A stretch of DNA of 64,000 bases from positions 1,612,001 to 1,676,000 of the forward strand of contig OY725502.1 of the NCBI GenBank assembly GCA_963281255.1, in the 5' to 3' direction. Positions 22,527 to 33,984 of the stretch are shown here, in pieces. Both the position numbers and the translations under genes were made by a program. The notes under the pieces are model-generated. The model was not told the origin of the DNA. It ran no database searches and worked only from the letters and a program-made list of their open reading frames with translations. This DNA is from Aphrocallistes beatrix. Lineage: Eukaryota > Porifera > Hexactinellida > Sceptrulophora > Aphrocallistidae. Numbering within the stretch: the stretch's first letter is position 1; each line of letters starts with the position of its first letter.

Positions 22527-24165
22527 TCTCATATATTAAAACGCTAGGATTTTGGGTATTTTTTTGTTTGAATTGATACAAGAATTGGCAAGTCGTAGAG
22601 ATATGAATATTGACATGTAGGATTGTAGGTGTCAAGTGGTGAGTCTACGATTAAGTTCGAAGATCTAAGCGAAATTTTGACACCTCTGCAAAAAATGGAA
22701 AAATTTTCACGCCTTTTCTATACAATATACTAGATGACTTCACTCTCACAATAGAAATCATTAGACGACACTACAATATACTGTCATTGTAATTAATACT
22801 TCAAAGCAATAACTTATTTAGATATCTTAATTATATTATAGTGTATAGCAAAAAGAGTTGTGTGAATATTTTCACATCATTTTAGAGATTTAGAATATCA
22901 TATTTTCTAATCTATATGATAAATTATTTGTTTACATTTGTCTACAATAGTTACATAAACTAAACAAATCTCGAAAATATGCTAGAAACTAGCTTTAACT
23001 GTTGCTTACAACGAGAAAACTATTCAACATAGCAAGTCTATATTCATATCAAGGGTAGATAATGACCTCATCTAAAACATATTTCAGTCACAAATCGGTC
23101 GGATATTAACCCGCCCAGCTATTTGCAGTTGAAAATTTTGAAGCGTCATCATTTCCTAAGATTTTATCTCACGAATCTCGCGAAGATGAGATAAATAAGA
23201 TGGGTACAATGATTTCCATTGTGATAGTGAAGCCATATATATTGTAAGAAAATATGTTAAAAATTGTTTTCTATTGTTTTGCAGAGGTGTGAAAATTTCG
23301 CTGAAATATTCGAACTAATCATATACTCATCATTTGACCCTTTCATGTCAATTTTCATATCCCTACGACTTGCTAATTCCTCAATCAATCCGAACAAACA
23401 AACAAACAAACAAATAAAATCCTAGCGTTTTAACAGATAAGAAAGAGTAGTAGTATGCCATTAGAAAAGAGAATTTTGGGATATCCGAAAAGTTCAATGT
23501 AATGAAAAATGTAATGAAGAATCAGAAAAAATCACTGATTATTTATATTAAATCAATTAAAAGCTAAATTTCAGACCATGAGCTGTTATAGAAAGGATTC
23601 GATACTAAATTTTTGGACCAGGGATAGGTTAGAAGTGCATCGAAATTTGATCTTATTTAATAGGTAATAGGTGACTGTCTATTAGCTCATAATATATTCT
23701 GCAACCTATATGCGACTTTCGAAATAAGGGACATATTTTATTGGTGTCCTATATCGAAGATTTTTTAATTTAAGGATACAAAATATATTATGAGTTAACA
23801 GAAAGTATATCTAAAATAAAATTTGAGCTTATAGCGATTCTAGTTTTCAAAAATAGCTATCGTAGAATAGCGAAAATGGTGAAAAATGCATTTCCATTTG
23901 AACGCAGGAATGTAACAACATCCCATTGAATTTTTTGAATCAAAAGGTCCCTATTTTCATTTTCTCTGAATACCATATCTTAATAACGCTCAAAGTGTGC
24001 TTAAAACGGGTCAGAAAATCGCCAAAATTCAGTTTTGACAATTCGGTCTTGTTCCGCTATCCCACTAGGCCCACGTAGGGTGCCTCTGAATCTCTTGATA
24101 TTGATATTCCCATGCTGACACGAAGAGTTCGCTAGCCGCGCTACTCAAGTGCGCAAAGCGCGCTT
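22527..24165 (+). mobile_element. Composite of Helitron-like fragments
   Basis: A forward 5' end (A|TCTCATATATTAAAACG at 22,527) is followed by element body to about 23,000. An inverted 5' end (GCGTTTTAACAGATAAGA at about 23,440) lies inside, and a diverged GC-rich 3' end (GCTAGCCGCGCTACTCAAG...AAGCGCGCTTG) closes the block at 24,165. No intact element can be delimited. Confidence 0.45.
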
Positions 24166-24495
24166 GTATAATATAAATTAAGACAGACGAATATTCGAAA
24201 TAGTAACAAACGAACCTTTTCTAAATAAAAGAATATTCAAATATTCGGTATATTCACTTCAGCCTTAATATAAATCTGATCAGAAGACTGTAAACGAGGT
24301 TGGTTTTGTCAGATATAGTCAGGTTTGATCAGATTTGGTCCATTTTTCACCACAAAATCAATTTTTCCACTTGACTTAAGTTTGACCAATTTTGGTCGAA
24401 ATACCACACGTTGAGAAACCTTGGTATATACGCGTAATATAGTAATACAAGTACAGTACTAAAATACTCAACAGTCAAGAATACTAGTTGACAAG
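24166..24495. other. Promoter-proximal gene-free stretch
   Basis: No gene. It contains short repeats of AATATTCG / GATCAGA type and leads into the TATA box of the next gene. Confidence 0.35.
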
Positions 24496-24503
24496 TATAT
24501 AAG
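24496..24503 (+). promoter_or_regulatory. TATA box of the second TIM-barrel/EF-hand gene
   Basis: TATATAAG, 50 bp before the ATG at 24,553. Confidence 0.45.
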
Positions 24504-24552
24504 GGACAGGGAACAATGTGAAATTCAAAATAACTAAGAATAACTATTGTCA

Positions 24553-26336
24553 ATGGCCTGTATGTATTTTAAAAGGGTGACTCGTCCAAAAGAGTTAGTC
24601 AAGCAAAGAGAGCAAACTCTCAAAGACTTAGATGCCTTCGTTCTAAACAATTCACTCAGAGAGACTACCGTCAGTCAGACCAGAGGACACACACTTCAAG
24701 ATAAATGGGACATTTTCACACATGTTAAAAAATGCGGATTTCAACATATAGTCGTGGCTACATTCTCGGAAGCTGGACGAGTGGACGATGTCTTCGTACG
24801 AGAATTGGTAGAGAGAGGTGAAGATATTTCCGGTTTCTACGCATTCGTCAACTTCATTGAAACCATTGACAATGGAATCATAGATACTCAAACAGTTCCA
24901 ATCGCACTCCTAAAGATGAAAGAATTGAAGATGAATAACCCTATCATCGAAATGGATCTGGATGACAGTAGACTCAAATGGAACAAGAAGGTCTCATTAA
25001 GGATTTGTGCTCACTGCTCCTCTCACGAATACAATGGGCCAAACAGAACCTATGCTCCGACGCAAACATATTCGTCAACTTTAGAGATTTTCCATTCGTG
25101 ATGGAGAAGTTTCCAGGACGTGTATTAGAAATAATCAGGTTTCTGGGGAGACTTGATGATTCCATGCGTCCAATTGGACTGATGTATGAAGACGCCACTG
25201 GCGAATATATGCCTCAGGAAATGGCTCAGTGGACACAAAGGGTACGCAGTGTGATGAACTCAGTCGGATGGAGGAATGGGAATCTATTAACGCATGTTCA
25301 TCAAAAATGGGGTTTGGCCGATGCTGTACAACTAGAATGTCTCAAAGCAGGGGCGAATGGGATATGGGCAGGTGTGTGTGAGGAAGGATCTGCTTTCGGA
25401 CACGCTTGTTCCAGCACTACATTGATGAATCTCATCCGATTAGGAAACACGAAGGTTCTTGAGAGGTACAATTGTACCTACTTGAGGAAAGCGGCGATAG
25501 AGGTTACTAAGATAACAACAGGAATGCCACCACATTCCAGACAATGCGTGTCTGGAGAGAGAATATTTGACATTTCGTTTAATTTCGGAGGAATAGCCGG
25601 GGGGATTTATAATGAAAATGAGTTTGACATTGCTAAGTTCTTCAGTGCGAAAAGACTAATTCGCATGAATACACTTGTCACTGAAGAAATGATTTTAGAA
25701 GATTTAAATGATTACTTCGGTGAACATGCAGAATTTACTCAAAAGAGAGCAGCGCTAATGAAAGCTAAAATGTATGAGGATCTAATCAATAATCGAAAAG
25801 AAGAGTACATGACACCAGTAGGACTAGCACTGCTCTTCGATCGAACTGGAGGACACATAACTCCTGCCATGAGGGATGTGATTACGGAATGGGATCTGGA
25901 AACACCTCAAGCTAAGATGTTGATAGCACTACTTCGAGATAAATGGGATGCGTGTAACAGCGAGGGGAGATTAGGAGCGGACAAAATTGATTATAGAACT
26001 TTCTATAACCATTTCATGAAATCGTTTTCTGTTACTCTAAACAATATGGAGCGCCGAAAAGCTGTAAAAATCATCGACATAGAGAAGGATGGAATGATAT
26101 ACTGGAATAACTTTCTAGTTTACATTAAGTGGGCCATAATTGAGTATCCAGATATCTGCGATTTGAACCAGCTTCTCTCTGTCACGTTCAAGCAAGGGAT
26201 CATCCCGGCGACCGAGGACAAGACACCTTGCTACACACCGTGCAAAGACTTCACACCTGGTGCAGACAGGCTTCACTCGTTAGCAAAGCTCCACTCGTTG
26301 TTTAAAATACACTCGAATAGCAAGCTGATTTCATAA
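24553..26336 (+). pseudogene. Second DRE-TIM/EF-hand gene copy, with a single one-base frameshift
   Basis: Homologue of 6,125-7,906 along its whole length. The start is ATG at 24,553 (MACMYFKR...); the open frame could be extended only to a TTG. At about 24,986 the intact copy has AACAAGAAAGGTC but this one has AACAAGAAGGTC. This loss of one A shifts the frame; the original frame stops at 25,101 and the remainder is open as 24,978-26,336. No other lesion is visible. The barrel signatures (NSLRETTVSQTRG; THVHQKWG) are kept. The EF-hand loop reads DIEKDGMIYWNN, losing the terminal Glu and another acidic ligand, so calcium binding is doubtful. It is either a very young pseudogene or a sequencing error in a short A run. 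Confidence 0.75.
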
Positions 26337-27029
26337 GGTCCACAAATTCCTTTTGGCCAATTATTTCTGAAGTTTAGATAAAGTAATTACGTTGGATATA
26401 TGTAGGATGTAGGTACGGAAAAAGTCGATGTAGGGAAAGAAAAAATTCATTACTGTAATGCATGTGTTATATGAACTACTACTACTACGTAATAACTTTG
26501 TAACGTTTGTAATATTATATTGCTCCCTATGTTTGCATTTGTTAAATTGTTCCAACCTACCGATTGTTTTCAAAAATATCTCAATATAATAAGGTTATTT
26601 ATACAATCTAATTGGAAAGTTATACTGATAGATAATACTATATCAACGAATTGAACAGAACAGAATAATATGTTTCTTGTGACCTGGACTTTTTCCAGGT
26701 TATACGTAAGTAACATATTTATTGTGTTTTGCATTTCATCAATTTTAGTTCAATTTTATAGTTTCTTATTCGTGAGATATAAAAATTAACCGTTTTATGC
26801 TATAAAAGTAAAATATATCTCGAATGAAGTTCAATTACTATGGTTAATCTGAAGTCTAGTTTATGACCTCACTGTACACATAAACGTTCTTCTTTGGACA
26901 GGATGCAACATATTTGAACTTGTTCTACATAACAAACATTGACAGCATTTTTAAAGCCAAAGAAATCATGCCACTGAAAGTTTATTCAATTTCTCTAATA
27001 AAGATAATCTCGTGAAACGTATAGACAGG
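26337..27029. other. Gene-free stretch
   Basis: AT-rich 3' flank of the preceding gene copy and unassigned sequence. No repeat boundary or coding signal seen. Confidence 0.4.
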
Positions 27030-27434
27030 AATGAAATATAACTAATTTGCTCCTAACAATGGGAGAGCTATAAATGGATCTTGTAAACCTAGCTGTTAAC
27101 AGGATTTTAACATCTGGGAATAACCAATTTATTAGTTGACAAGAAAATCAAAGGTGAACAATAATGAAAATTTGTTCGCAGAATTTTGCACTCAGGTAAA
27201 TGTTGGTTTTACATATGAAGTCGAATTAGTTTCATCAGAAGTCTGAAATAGCTGTAGCCCACCTCAAACAATAATTACATGGAATGTTCATCAACCGTAA
27301 TCTAATTCAACTTTCAATTCGTGGTCTTCGTCAACTATCATTTCCCTAAGGGGAAGAGATAAGAAATTCGATATGGAAAAGTGAATAGTGCTAGATACGA
27401 GCATAACCAGGAATAAATTAGCACTTACATCATA
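27030..27434 (+). repeat. Dispersed repeat family A, partial copy
   Basis: ATTTGCTCCTAACAATGGG, CTAGCTGTTAACAGGATTTT and CATCTGGGAATAACCAATTT match landmarks at 2,080-2,150 and the inverted copy near 13,720. Confidence 0.45.
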
Positions 27435-27484
27435 AAAGATAAAGTGTCTGCCAGCCGCGCAGCGAAACAAGCGAAGCGCGCTTG
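27435..27484 (+). mobile_element. Helitron-like 3' end, isolated
   Basis: AAAGTGTCTGCCAGCCGCGC followed by AGCGAAACAAGCG and the hairpin AAGCGCGCTTG|T. The 5' part of the element is absent. Confidence 0.5.
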
Positions 27485-27529
27485 TAGTTAGAATAAATTA
27501 TTAAAAAAGTAATAGGAAAAATTAAAATG

Positions 27530-29240
27530 TGATATAGCCCTCTGTACATAAGGCCTGCCATCTAAATCTCAAAAATAGACCAGGGTTTCACGCAAGTTGC
27601 ACATCCATGGTTCCTTTATATAGGTGCGTTAGAATTTCACGCAACAGGCCTCACAGTAACTTGCGGATTTTGGACTAGGGATGCGGTAGAACAGTGGTTC
27701 TCAAACTTTCTCTCATTGCGTGCTCTTCAAGTAGGATCTTATGTGTTATGTACCCCTTAAAATCGCTTACATCGTAAATATTAAGTTTAAAATCCCTTTT
27801 ACCCAGTTGTGCAACCTCTTTGTGCTTAAAGAAATCGATATCCAATCAGCAAGATTTGGGTGACACCCGCTTCAATGGCGTTTTAGATAACTTGGTTTCA
27901 TCGAGCCCCCCGATAGCACCTGTGGTAATTGCTCTCCCTCTTTTTCAGGATGCCACATAAATAGTGTTTGACAAACTTTATTGGATATAAAATTTCTAAA
28001 ACTCGAAAAATCTTGGTTATTATGTCTTTTGAATTTTTAATTCGAATATTTTCAATGATTTTAAAGGATTTTTTAGTCTAAAACCTGGAAGTGTGTTTTG
28101 TATGGTGAAATTGATAATGAAAAGTGTGTCCCGGCACGGAATGAAATCGCGAATCAGGGTCCACTGCTTTGCAAGTTATCTATCCAGAGTCTTCAAATTC
28201 TAGGAAATATTAGCTCACACATTGTCCTCGAATTTGTAGAAATATACGATGTTCAGATCAATGCATTTTGAGAACCTTTTGGATCAGATTTTTGGTGACA
28301 TGAAAAAAAGTCATTTTGAGTGATTTGCAAAATGTACCTAATTTGAACTCGCGAATAAATAACCTCTCATTTCTGTTATTAATTTGTGAAATATCTCCAT
28401 GGCGAATGCGGGTGCTAAATCGTCATGGATCATCGATTATGAGGACATTTTTTACAGAAGCAGTGGGCCCTGATTCGCGATTTTCGCGTCAGGATACATT
28501 TTTGCTTCACAAAACGAACCATACAAAACAGTTCTCGGTCTTAGACTCAAAAAATCTTTAAAAATCAAATATTCGAATTACAATCTCTAAAGACCATAAT
28601 AACTAAGATTGCTTGAGTATAGCAAAATTTATATCAAATGAAGCTTGTAACAGAACTTGTGTCACCCTGTAATATATACACATGTATTATGTAATCCGTA
28701 TTTGATATAATCTTAATTATACTTCCGTTTCTTTGCAAATTCAACATGAATTTGATTATGGAGTCAAAGTCTCAAAGAAATACTAGTTCAATCAAATATT
28801 TCCATTTTATAAGAACAATGCGATACACGGGTGGGTGTAATATGCAAATCAACATGAGGTGCCACATATGTACGGATAATGGAACCCTTAATTAGCAAAA
28901 CCACAAACAATATAATTTTCAGGTGATAACTGAGAATTATTGATGAAACCATTGCAACCGATATATTTTAATTATTTGGCATGAATATACATTGTATGTG
29001 CTGAGTCTGTTGACATGATGGAGTGGAACTCGAAATATATGATTATTACAGAATTGATATGATTAGGTGAAACATTGGCGTACCCCCTGGGGTATGTGTA
29101 CCCCAGTTTGAGAACCACTGCGGTAGAAGAAGATTGAACTAATACATGAGCTGCCTTAAATTATTAGCTACGCACAATAGAGCTTCGAAATGTACTACCA
29201 GCATATATAAATATTGTATCAGAGTACCCTTATCCGTTGT
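27530..29240 (+). repeat. Dispersed repeat C, split by a hAT-type insertion
   Basis: The two ends (27,540-27,691 and 29,121-29,240) match the uninterrupted arms at 33,985-34,140 and, inverted, 34,620-34,790: AACTAATACATGAGCTGCCT, CACAATAGAGCTT, ACCAGCATATATAAATA, TATCCGTTGTT. Confidence 0.7.
27692..29120. mobile_element. Non-autonomous hAT transposon with 8-bp target duplication
   Basis: Terminal inverted repeats CAGTGGTTCTCAAACTT / CAGTTTGAGAACCACTG are of the classic hAT (hobo/Charlie) type. They are flanked by the direct 8-bp duplication CGGTAGAA (27,684-27,691 and 29,121-29,128). The empty site is seen in repeat C at about 34,026 (GGGATGCGGTAGAAGATGG). The 1,429-bp interior has no transposase; the frame at 28,316-28,561 is not recognisable. 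Confidence 0.85.
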
Positions 29241-29288
29241 TCCTATAGGCCAGAGAACATGTTCCTATGGTCCAGAGAACGAGGTGCA

Positions 29289-30450
29289 TGCATTTGTCCG
29301 AATTTTTAAGTTGCCATTTGTCCGAATTGCGTCAACTGTCATTTGTCCGAATCGATTCTAGGAATATTGTCACTTGTCCCAATCGTAATTTAGAATATTG
29401 TTACTTGTCCCAATCGATTCTTGGAATATTGTCACTTGTCCGAATCGATTCTTGGAATATTGTCACTTGAAATTAAAATGCCAATTTTACACTCAATTGG
29501 ACAATATTTCGAACTTGAAAAGCTCCCTTTCACACTTTTCTGATATATGTATATCATTTCCAAAATGTTCAAAAATACTAAATTACGATTCGGACAAATG
29601 ACAATATTCCAACAATCGATTCGGACAAGTGACAATATTCCAACAATCGATTCGGACAAGTGACAATCAGTGGCGGCGACAGGGTATGGCGCGGTAGGGC
29701 GACCGTCCCACCAGCCAAACATCTCGCCCCACCTCCGGTGGGGCGAGATTTATTTATTTTTAATTTAATTTTTTATTTTTAGTCAAAAATTCTGATATTA
29801 TGTATGTATACACCGGTACGATGCTGTTATGTCCCTGATTAATTGCTACAGCTACTCACATGACAGAAATGTCGGGATGTAATTGCGAAACTGACTGTAT
29901 GTTCATCTCCTTGAAAATACTGCGCAATATTTCATGTCTTGCATGTTCATGCAGACGAACATGCCTGATGAACATGCAATCAGATCCGTATGTCGCATAT
30001 GCCACGAGGTATCTTTATCTGTACACGGTGCTTACTGTTTTCTATGCACACACTATTGTAATTTGCATTCTAAGTAACTTGTAAGGATAACTTATAAAAT
30101 TTATGTGGGTATGAGCGTATGACTAAAATTTATATAAAAAATGTTGAATAATTACGGGAATTTCAAGTGTCTCAGCGATTTTGATAAACAAAGGGAAATT
30201 GATTCGCCCCATCGGAAATCGGCCCGCCCACGCTTCGCCCCACCAGGGTTTTGAGGCTGGCGCCGCCCCTGGTGACAATATTCCAAATTACGATTGGGAT
30301 AAGTGACAATATTTCAAATTACGATTGGGATAAGTGACAATATTCCAAATTACGATTCGGACAAATGACAATATTCCAAGAATCGATTCGGACAAATGAC
30401 AGTTAACGCAATTCGGACAAATGACAACTTAGAAATTCGGACAAATGCTG
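29289..30450. mobile_element. Foldback element with 31-bp sub-repeats, carrying a nested hAT MITE
   Basis: The left arm (29,289-29,470) has TTGTCC landmarks at 29,343, 29,374, 29,405 and 29,436, exactly 31 bp apart (TTGTCCGAATCGATTCTTGG...). The right arm (about 29,580-30,450, minus the insertion at 29,668-30,271) is the inverted complement (GATTCGGACAAGTGACAATA). The outer ends are GCATTTGTCCGAATT / ATTCGGACAAATGC. The whole sits between two copies of GAACATGTTCCTATGGTCCA. No protein. Confidence 0.75.
29668..30271. mobile_element. hAT-type MITE nested in the foldback arm
   Basis: Termini CAGTGGCGGCGACAGGG and GGCTGGCGCCGCCCCTG are inverted and hAT-like. The exact 8-bp duplication GTGACAAT flanks it (29,660-29,667 and 30,272-30,279). 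604 bp, GC-rich ends, no transposase frame. Confidence 0.85.
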
Positions 30451-31309
30451 CGTCCCCCAGAGAACATGTTCCTATGGTCCAGAGAACATGTCCAGTGACG
30501 ATTTCCTGCCCCGAATGCAAAAATAAAACTTTGTTGTTATAGGAATTGCTATGGGTTCAACAAAAGAATTGCCCGAATACCTTAACGTGATTGCTATTGT
30601 CAAGATAATACATGCCAACATGATAAAAGCGAGACGCGGCGTTGAATTTCGCGGGACACGGCGGGACGCATTAGAAAAGTATTATACACGGAATCCAAAA
30701 ACCCGGACTTGGGAAGATTTCATGTAAAAACGGGACGCTCGTCAAAATTATCTCAGGAGTGAAAAATACGGTAGTATGTATGCAAGATTTTCCTAATGCC
30801 AGAAGTGTTATCCAACTACTCTGTCGTTCGGAGCAAATAACCAGATTATTTCAGTTTTCATTATTGAGTAAGGATGAAAAAAGGACATCATTTCGCTCTC
30901 CCAAGGGAATCGATGAACCTAAATTATCATTGATTTAGAAAAAGATGGCGACATTAGAACTGCTCCAAAATTCAATTATACGAACGATACTTAATAATGA
31001 TCATTGTAAATTGCATCATATTGTTGCCACACTATTGCAAAGAGTTATGAATCAAATCGACTTTCTCACTAAAAGACAACCAGAAAGGCCGTGTCAGTCC
31101 TATAGGACTGCGGACTCGGTTTTGCTTGTCGTCTCTTCTCCCGATGTGGTTTACACTCGATCTGAACTGGGCCGGACGGGTAAGTTAGTTGGATGGATCG
31201 CGCTAGCTCTAGAGGCGTGAAATCTTCATAAACGTCGGGGGTACATGTTCTCTGGACTTTTAATACCTCTTAAAAACGAGTGCAGCAACACACGAGATAA
31301 TCTCAAACC
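30451..31309. other. Gene-free stretch
   Basis: No gene or element boundary recognised. The frame at 30,945-31,220 has no known motif. Confidence 0.4.
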
Positions 31310-31860
31310 TAGGTAAAACATACTGACATACCTTCTGTTGGGAGGGGCTTGATCAACCGCAGAGGCTGAGGAGCTGTTGGTGCTGATGACGAGAGACTTG
31401 AGGCTGTTAATCTTACACTCCATGTCCTGAATCTGAATCTTATAAGAAGCGTCCTCTGATATCTTCTTCTTCAGGTGGGAGTTCTCCTTCTCCAGCTTCT
31501 TCACGCTTCAGCATCGTGTCCACATCAGAGTCGTCCGGATACTCATTCCGACGAGCATTCGTAGGGCAAGAGAGTGGGGGCCGAAGGGTCGAAAATTTAA
31601 TCAAAAGAGTAGGCTGTGTTCGGAATACATTTTCCTAAATGGTTCACTTGGATTTGGAAGATTGAATTTGAATGCGTCCTCCCGCTCTATGAGAGGACGC
31701 GTAAGGAGATAGCCACCTCGAATTTCTCCATTGGAAATAAATCGCCGAAGATCGCAGTTATGACTATTAAAAATTTTAATAATTATATAAAAAATGAATA
31801 ATTTTTTCATAAAAAATATAATAATAATACTTGTATCTACTTATCAAATCACTTATTGCA
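31310..31860 (-). pseudogene. Kinesin motor pseudogene with internal deletion
   Basis: Duplicate of the exon at 20,159-21,364 and its upstream flank. The C-terminal part (31,330-31,545) is kept, including the splice donor AAG|GTATGT. Then about 0.8 kb encoding most of the motor, with the P-loop and both switches, is missing (the junction near 31,548 joins positions matching about 20,385 and 21,170). Only the N-terminal ~50 codons follow, with indels; a 2-base deletion at about 31,505 also breaks the frame. Intron and upstream flank are included, so this is a DNA duplicate. Confidence 0.9.
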
Positions 31861-31868
31861 GACTATTA

Positions 31869-32038
31869 CAGTAGAACTCGGTTAGTACATACTCGGATAA
31901 TACGTTCTTCGGTTTAGTACGTACTCATTTCTCTGAACCAAAATCCATCTATAATATAGATTTCTATGTAGTACAAACTCGGCTAGTGCGTACTAATAAT
32001 TCCTTCCCGAAGGGGTACGTCTTATCCCAGTTCTATTG
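31869..32038. mobile_element. Tc1/pogo-type MITE
   Basis: TA|CAGTAGAACTCGGTTAGT ... TCCCAGTTCTATTG|TA, 170 bp, termini inverted and TA target duplicated. It lies at the edge of the kinesin duplication. Non-coding. Confidence 0.6.
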
Positions 32039-32459
32039 TATTACTACTATAATATTATAAAGTGTTAGAAATGAGATATTATATCATTGATGAAGAGAAA
32101 TCTCTAGTTACAAGAATATAAAATAATTTTCTTCAATAATACGACATTTTTAAATAGTGTAACACTTGTAAATTCACATCAGTAAGCAAACAGCTACTCG
32201 TTAGACAGGGTGTACGGCATTCCATTATATCTGCTATCTTCGTGAAGCGATTCTACTTCGTAATTAGAATTTGCATTTTTTTCCAATTTAATAATTCATT
32301 CAGTCTTTGTTTCCAAGATAGAAAAGGTGAGCACAATCAAATCAGTGCTATATACATTCCTCTCACTCTCTATAAAGATGATGAGAGACACATTATTTAG
32401 CACTTCAGATAAACAAATTTCTTTTCATCTCTTCTAGCATTCTGTTAAACATTCTCGTC
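32039..32459. other. Gene-free stretch upstream of an NHL pseudogene
   Basis: AT-rich, no recognisable element. Confidence 0.35.
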
Positions 32460-33480
32460 ACAGAGAAAGGGAGCGGATTCCGTTCCTTTTTGTCGAGACC
32501 AGCATCAACCAGCTTGAAGCTTCAGCTATCAAGAAATGGGTCATGTCGTACCTGTAGTAAGCAGGGAAGGGACTTGGGGGCCTATATGGTTGCTTTCAGG
32601 TGTCGCTATTGATCCAAATACCAACCAAATATATGTCGCAGAAGGAGTGAACTCATGCGTGTCAATCTTCTCAGATGCGGGGAGGTCCGTTGAGACCATC
32701 ACACATGAACAATTGAAGGATCCATGGGGTTAGCGATCTATAGTGACACGAACTGAAATAATAGAACATATTATATTCCATTTGTCATCACTTTTCGATA
32801 TCTTCGCTTGGATAGGGGAGGGAGTAGGTCTGGATTTGGGGTTTAAACATCCTAGAGAACTCACATTATCTATCAATGGATATGTCTTCGTCACTGATTG
32901 CTACAACAATCTGATTCAAATCTTGAATAGCGAACTCTAATACCAGCGACATATCTCACACGAGACTCTGTATATTTTGATCAAAATCTATGTAGAATTA
33001 GATCAGAAAATCTATTTAAAACTTTCATTGGAACATTGAATTCCAATCAAAATTTCACATTTGTGATCAAAATTATAACCTAGATTCTGATCAAAAAATA
33101 GTCTCATCTCCCACCACTCCAGGGCACGTCCTAATGATGTCAAACTGATACCAGATGAAGTGATGTTCTCAGTGATACAGACGCTCCCTGAATACACGTG
33201 TTCACTCGCGCCTGAGGCAAGCTACGGGGCATGCCTAATTTACGGGATGGGACAGGACAGTCCCGTAAATTAGGCATGCCCCAAGCTACGTTCCAATGCC
33301 ACACACGGTGAGATTGGAGTACAGAGGTTACATGTCCTTACTTCTTCTGTCTAGACTTGAACGAGAATTTGTTTATCAGTGATTGCAGAGCTCACCAAAT
33401 CAAAATATTCTCTAAAGAAGGAACTTTTCTCCACACGCTAGGAGAATATGGCCAGAGTGATGTTCTTATTGTGCATGTGG
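32460..33480 (+). pseudogene. Broken NHL-repeat protein gene
   Basis: NHL beta-propeller repeats are recognisable in pieces: VAIDPNTNQIYVAEGVNSCV (from 32,604), DPWG|LAIYSDTN across a frameshift at about 32,735, INGYVFVTDCYNNLIQILNS (ending 32,940) and NLFISDCRAHQIKIFS (about 33,370-33,420). Between repeats there are stops, frame changes, AT-rich insertions and a small hairpin insertion at 33,227-33,282. The intact relative in the window is 54,973-55,869, from which it has diverged strongly. NHL proteins often pair with a RING/B-box N-terminus; none is visible here. Confidence 0.75.
33227..33282. mobile_element. 56-bp perfect hairpin insertion with short target duplication
   Basis: Perfectly inverted arms GGCATGCCTAATTTACGGGA / TCCCGTAAATTAGGCATGCC around a 14-nt loop. 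They are flanked by direct repeats AAGCTACG (7 or 8 bp, depending on where the element is taken to end). It interrupts the NHL pseudogene. Confidence 0.6.
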
Positions 33481-33984
33481 AATGGAATAGCTCTCTCTAA
33501 CAATCTAAAATTAGTTGTTGCGTCTACTCATTAATAGTCGTTTGTTTGGTCAGTTCAGCTCCTATAAGACGTCCCAATGGGCGTTGTAGTACATACATAT
33601 GCATGCATGTTCCAATGAATAGTATATAATGAGTATATAGCTCTGCAGTGTTCTTCTAAACATAAGCGGGTAGATTTGATATGATGAGTGAACTTTTTTG
33701 CGAATATATATATTCAAATCCATTAGTAATACATGCCTAGAGTATTTCTCATCTGATATTTCAAGGGAAGCTACATTTGTCCGATGAATTTAAGAAATTA
33801 GGCATTGCCTGAGAAGGATTTCGGTCTTACTAAGATTATATAATTAGCTAATACGTAGATCAAAAATCCTGAGACAAATACAGAATTCAAAAAAATTATT
33901 TCGTACGTCCAAATTTCACTTTGCAGAATACGATTTTCGCACTTCTAATTTGGGGATATGGATATAGTATCATCAGTCATAGCC
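33481..33984. other. Gene-free stretch
   Basis: No coding or repeat signal recognised. Confidence 0.35.

Noticed and set aside
24547..24552. Start of the second TIM-barrel copy at 24,547
   Set aside because: That codon is TTG; the homologous ATG is at 24,553.
31226..31504. 92-codon frame as a separate gene
   Set aside because: It starts at GTG and is the C-terminal part of the kinesin pseudogene.
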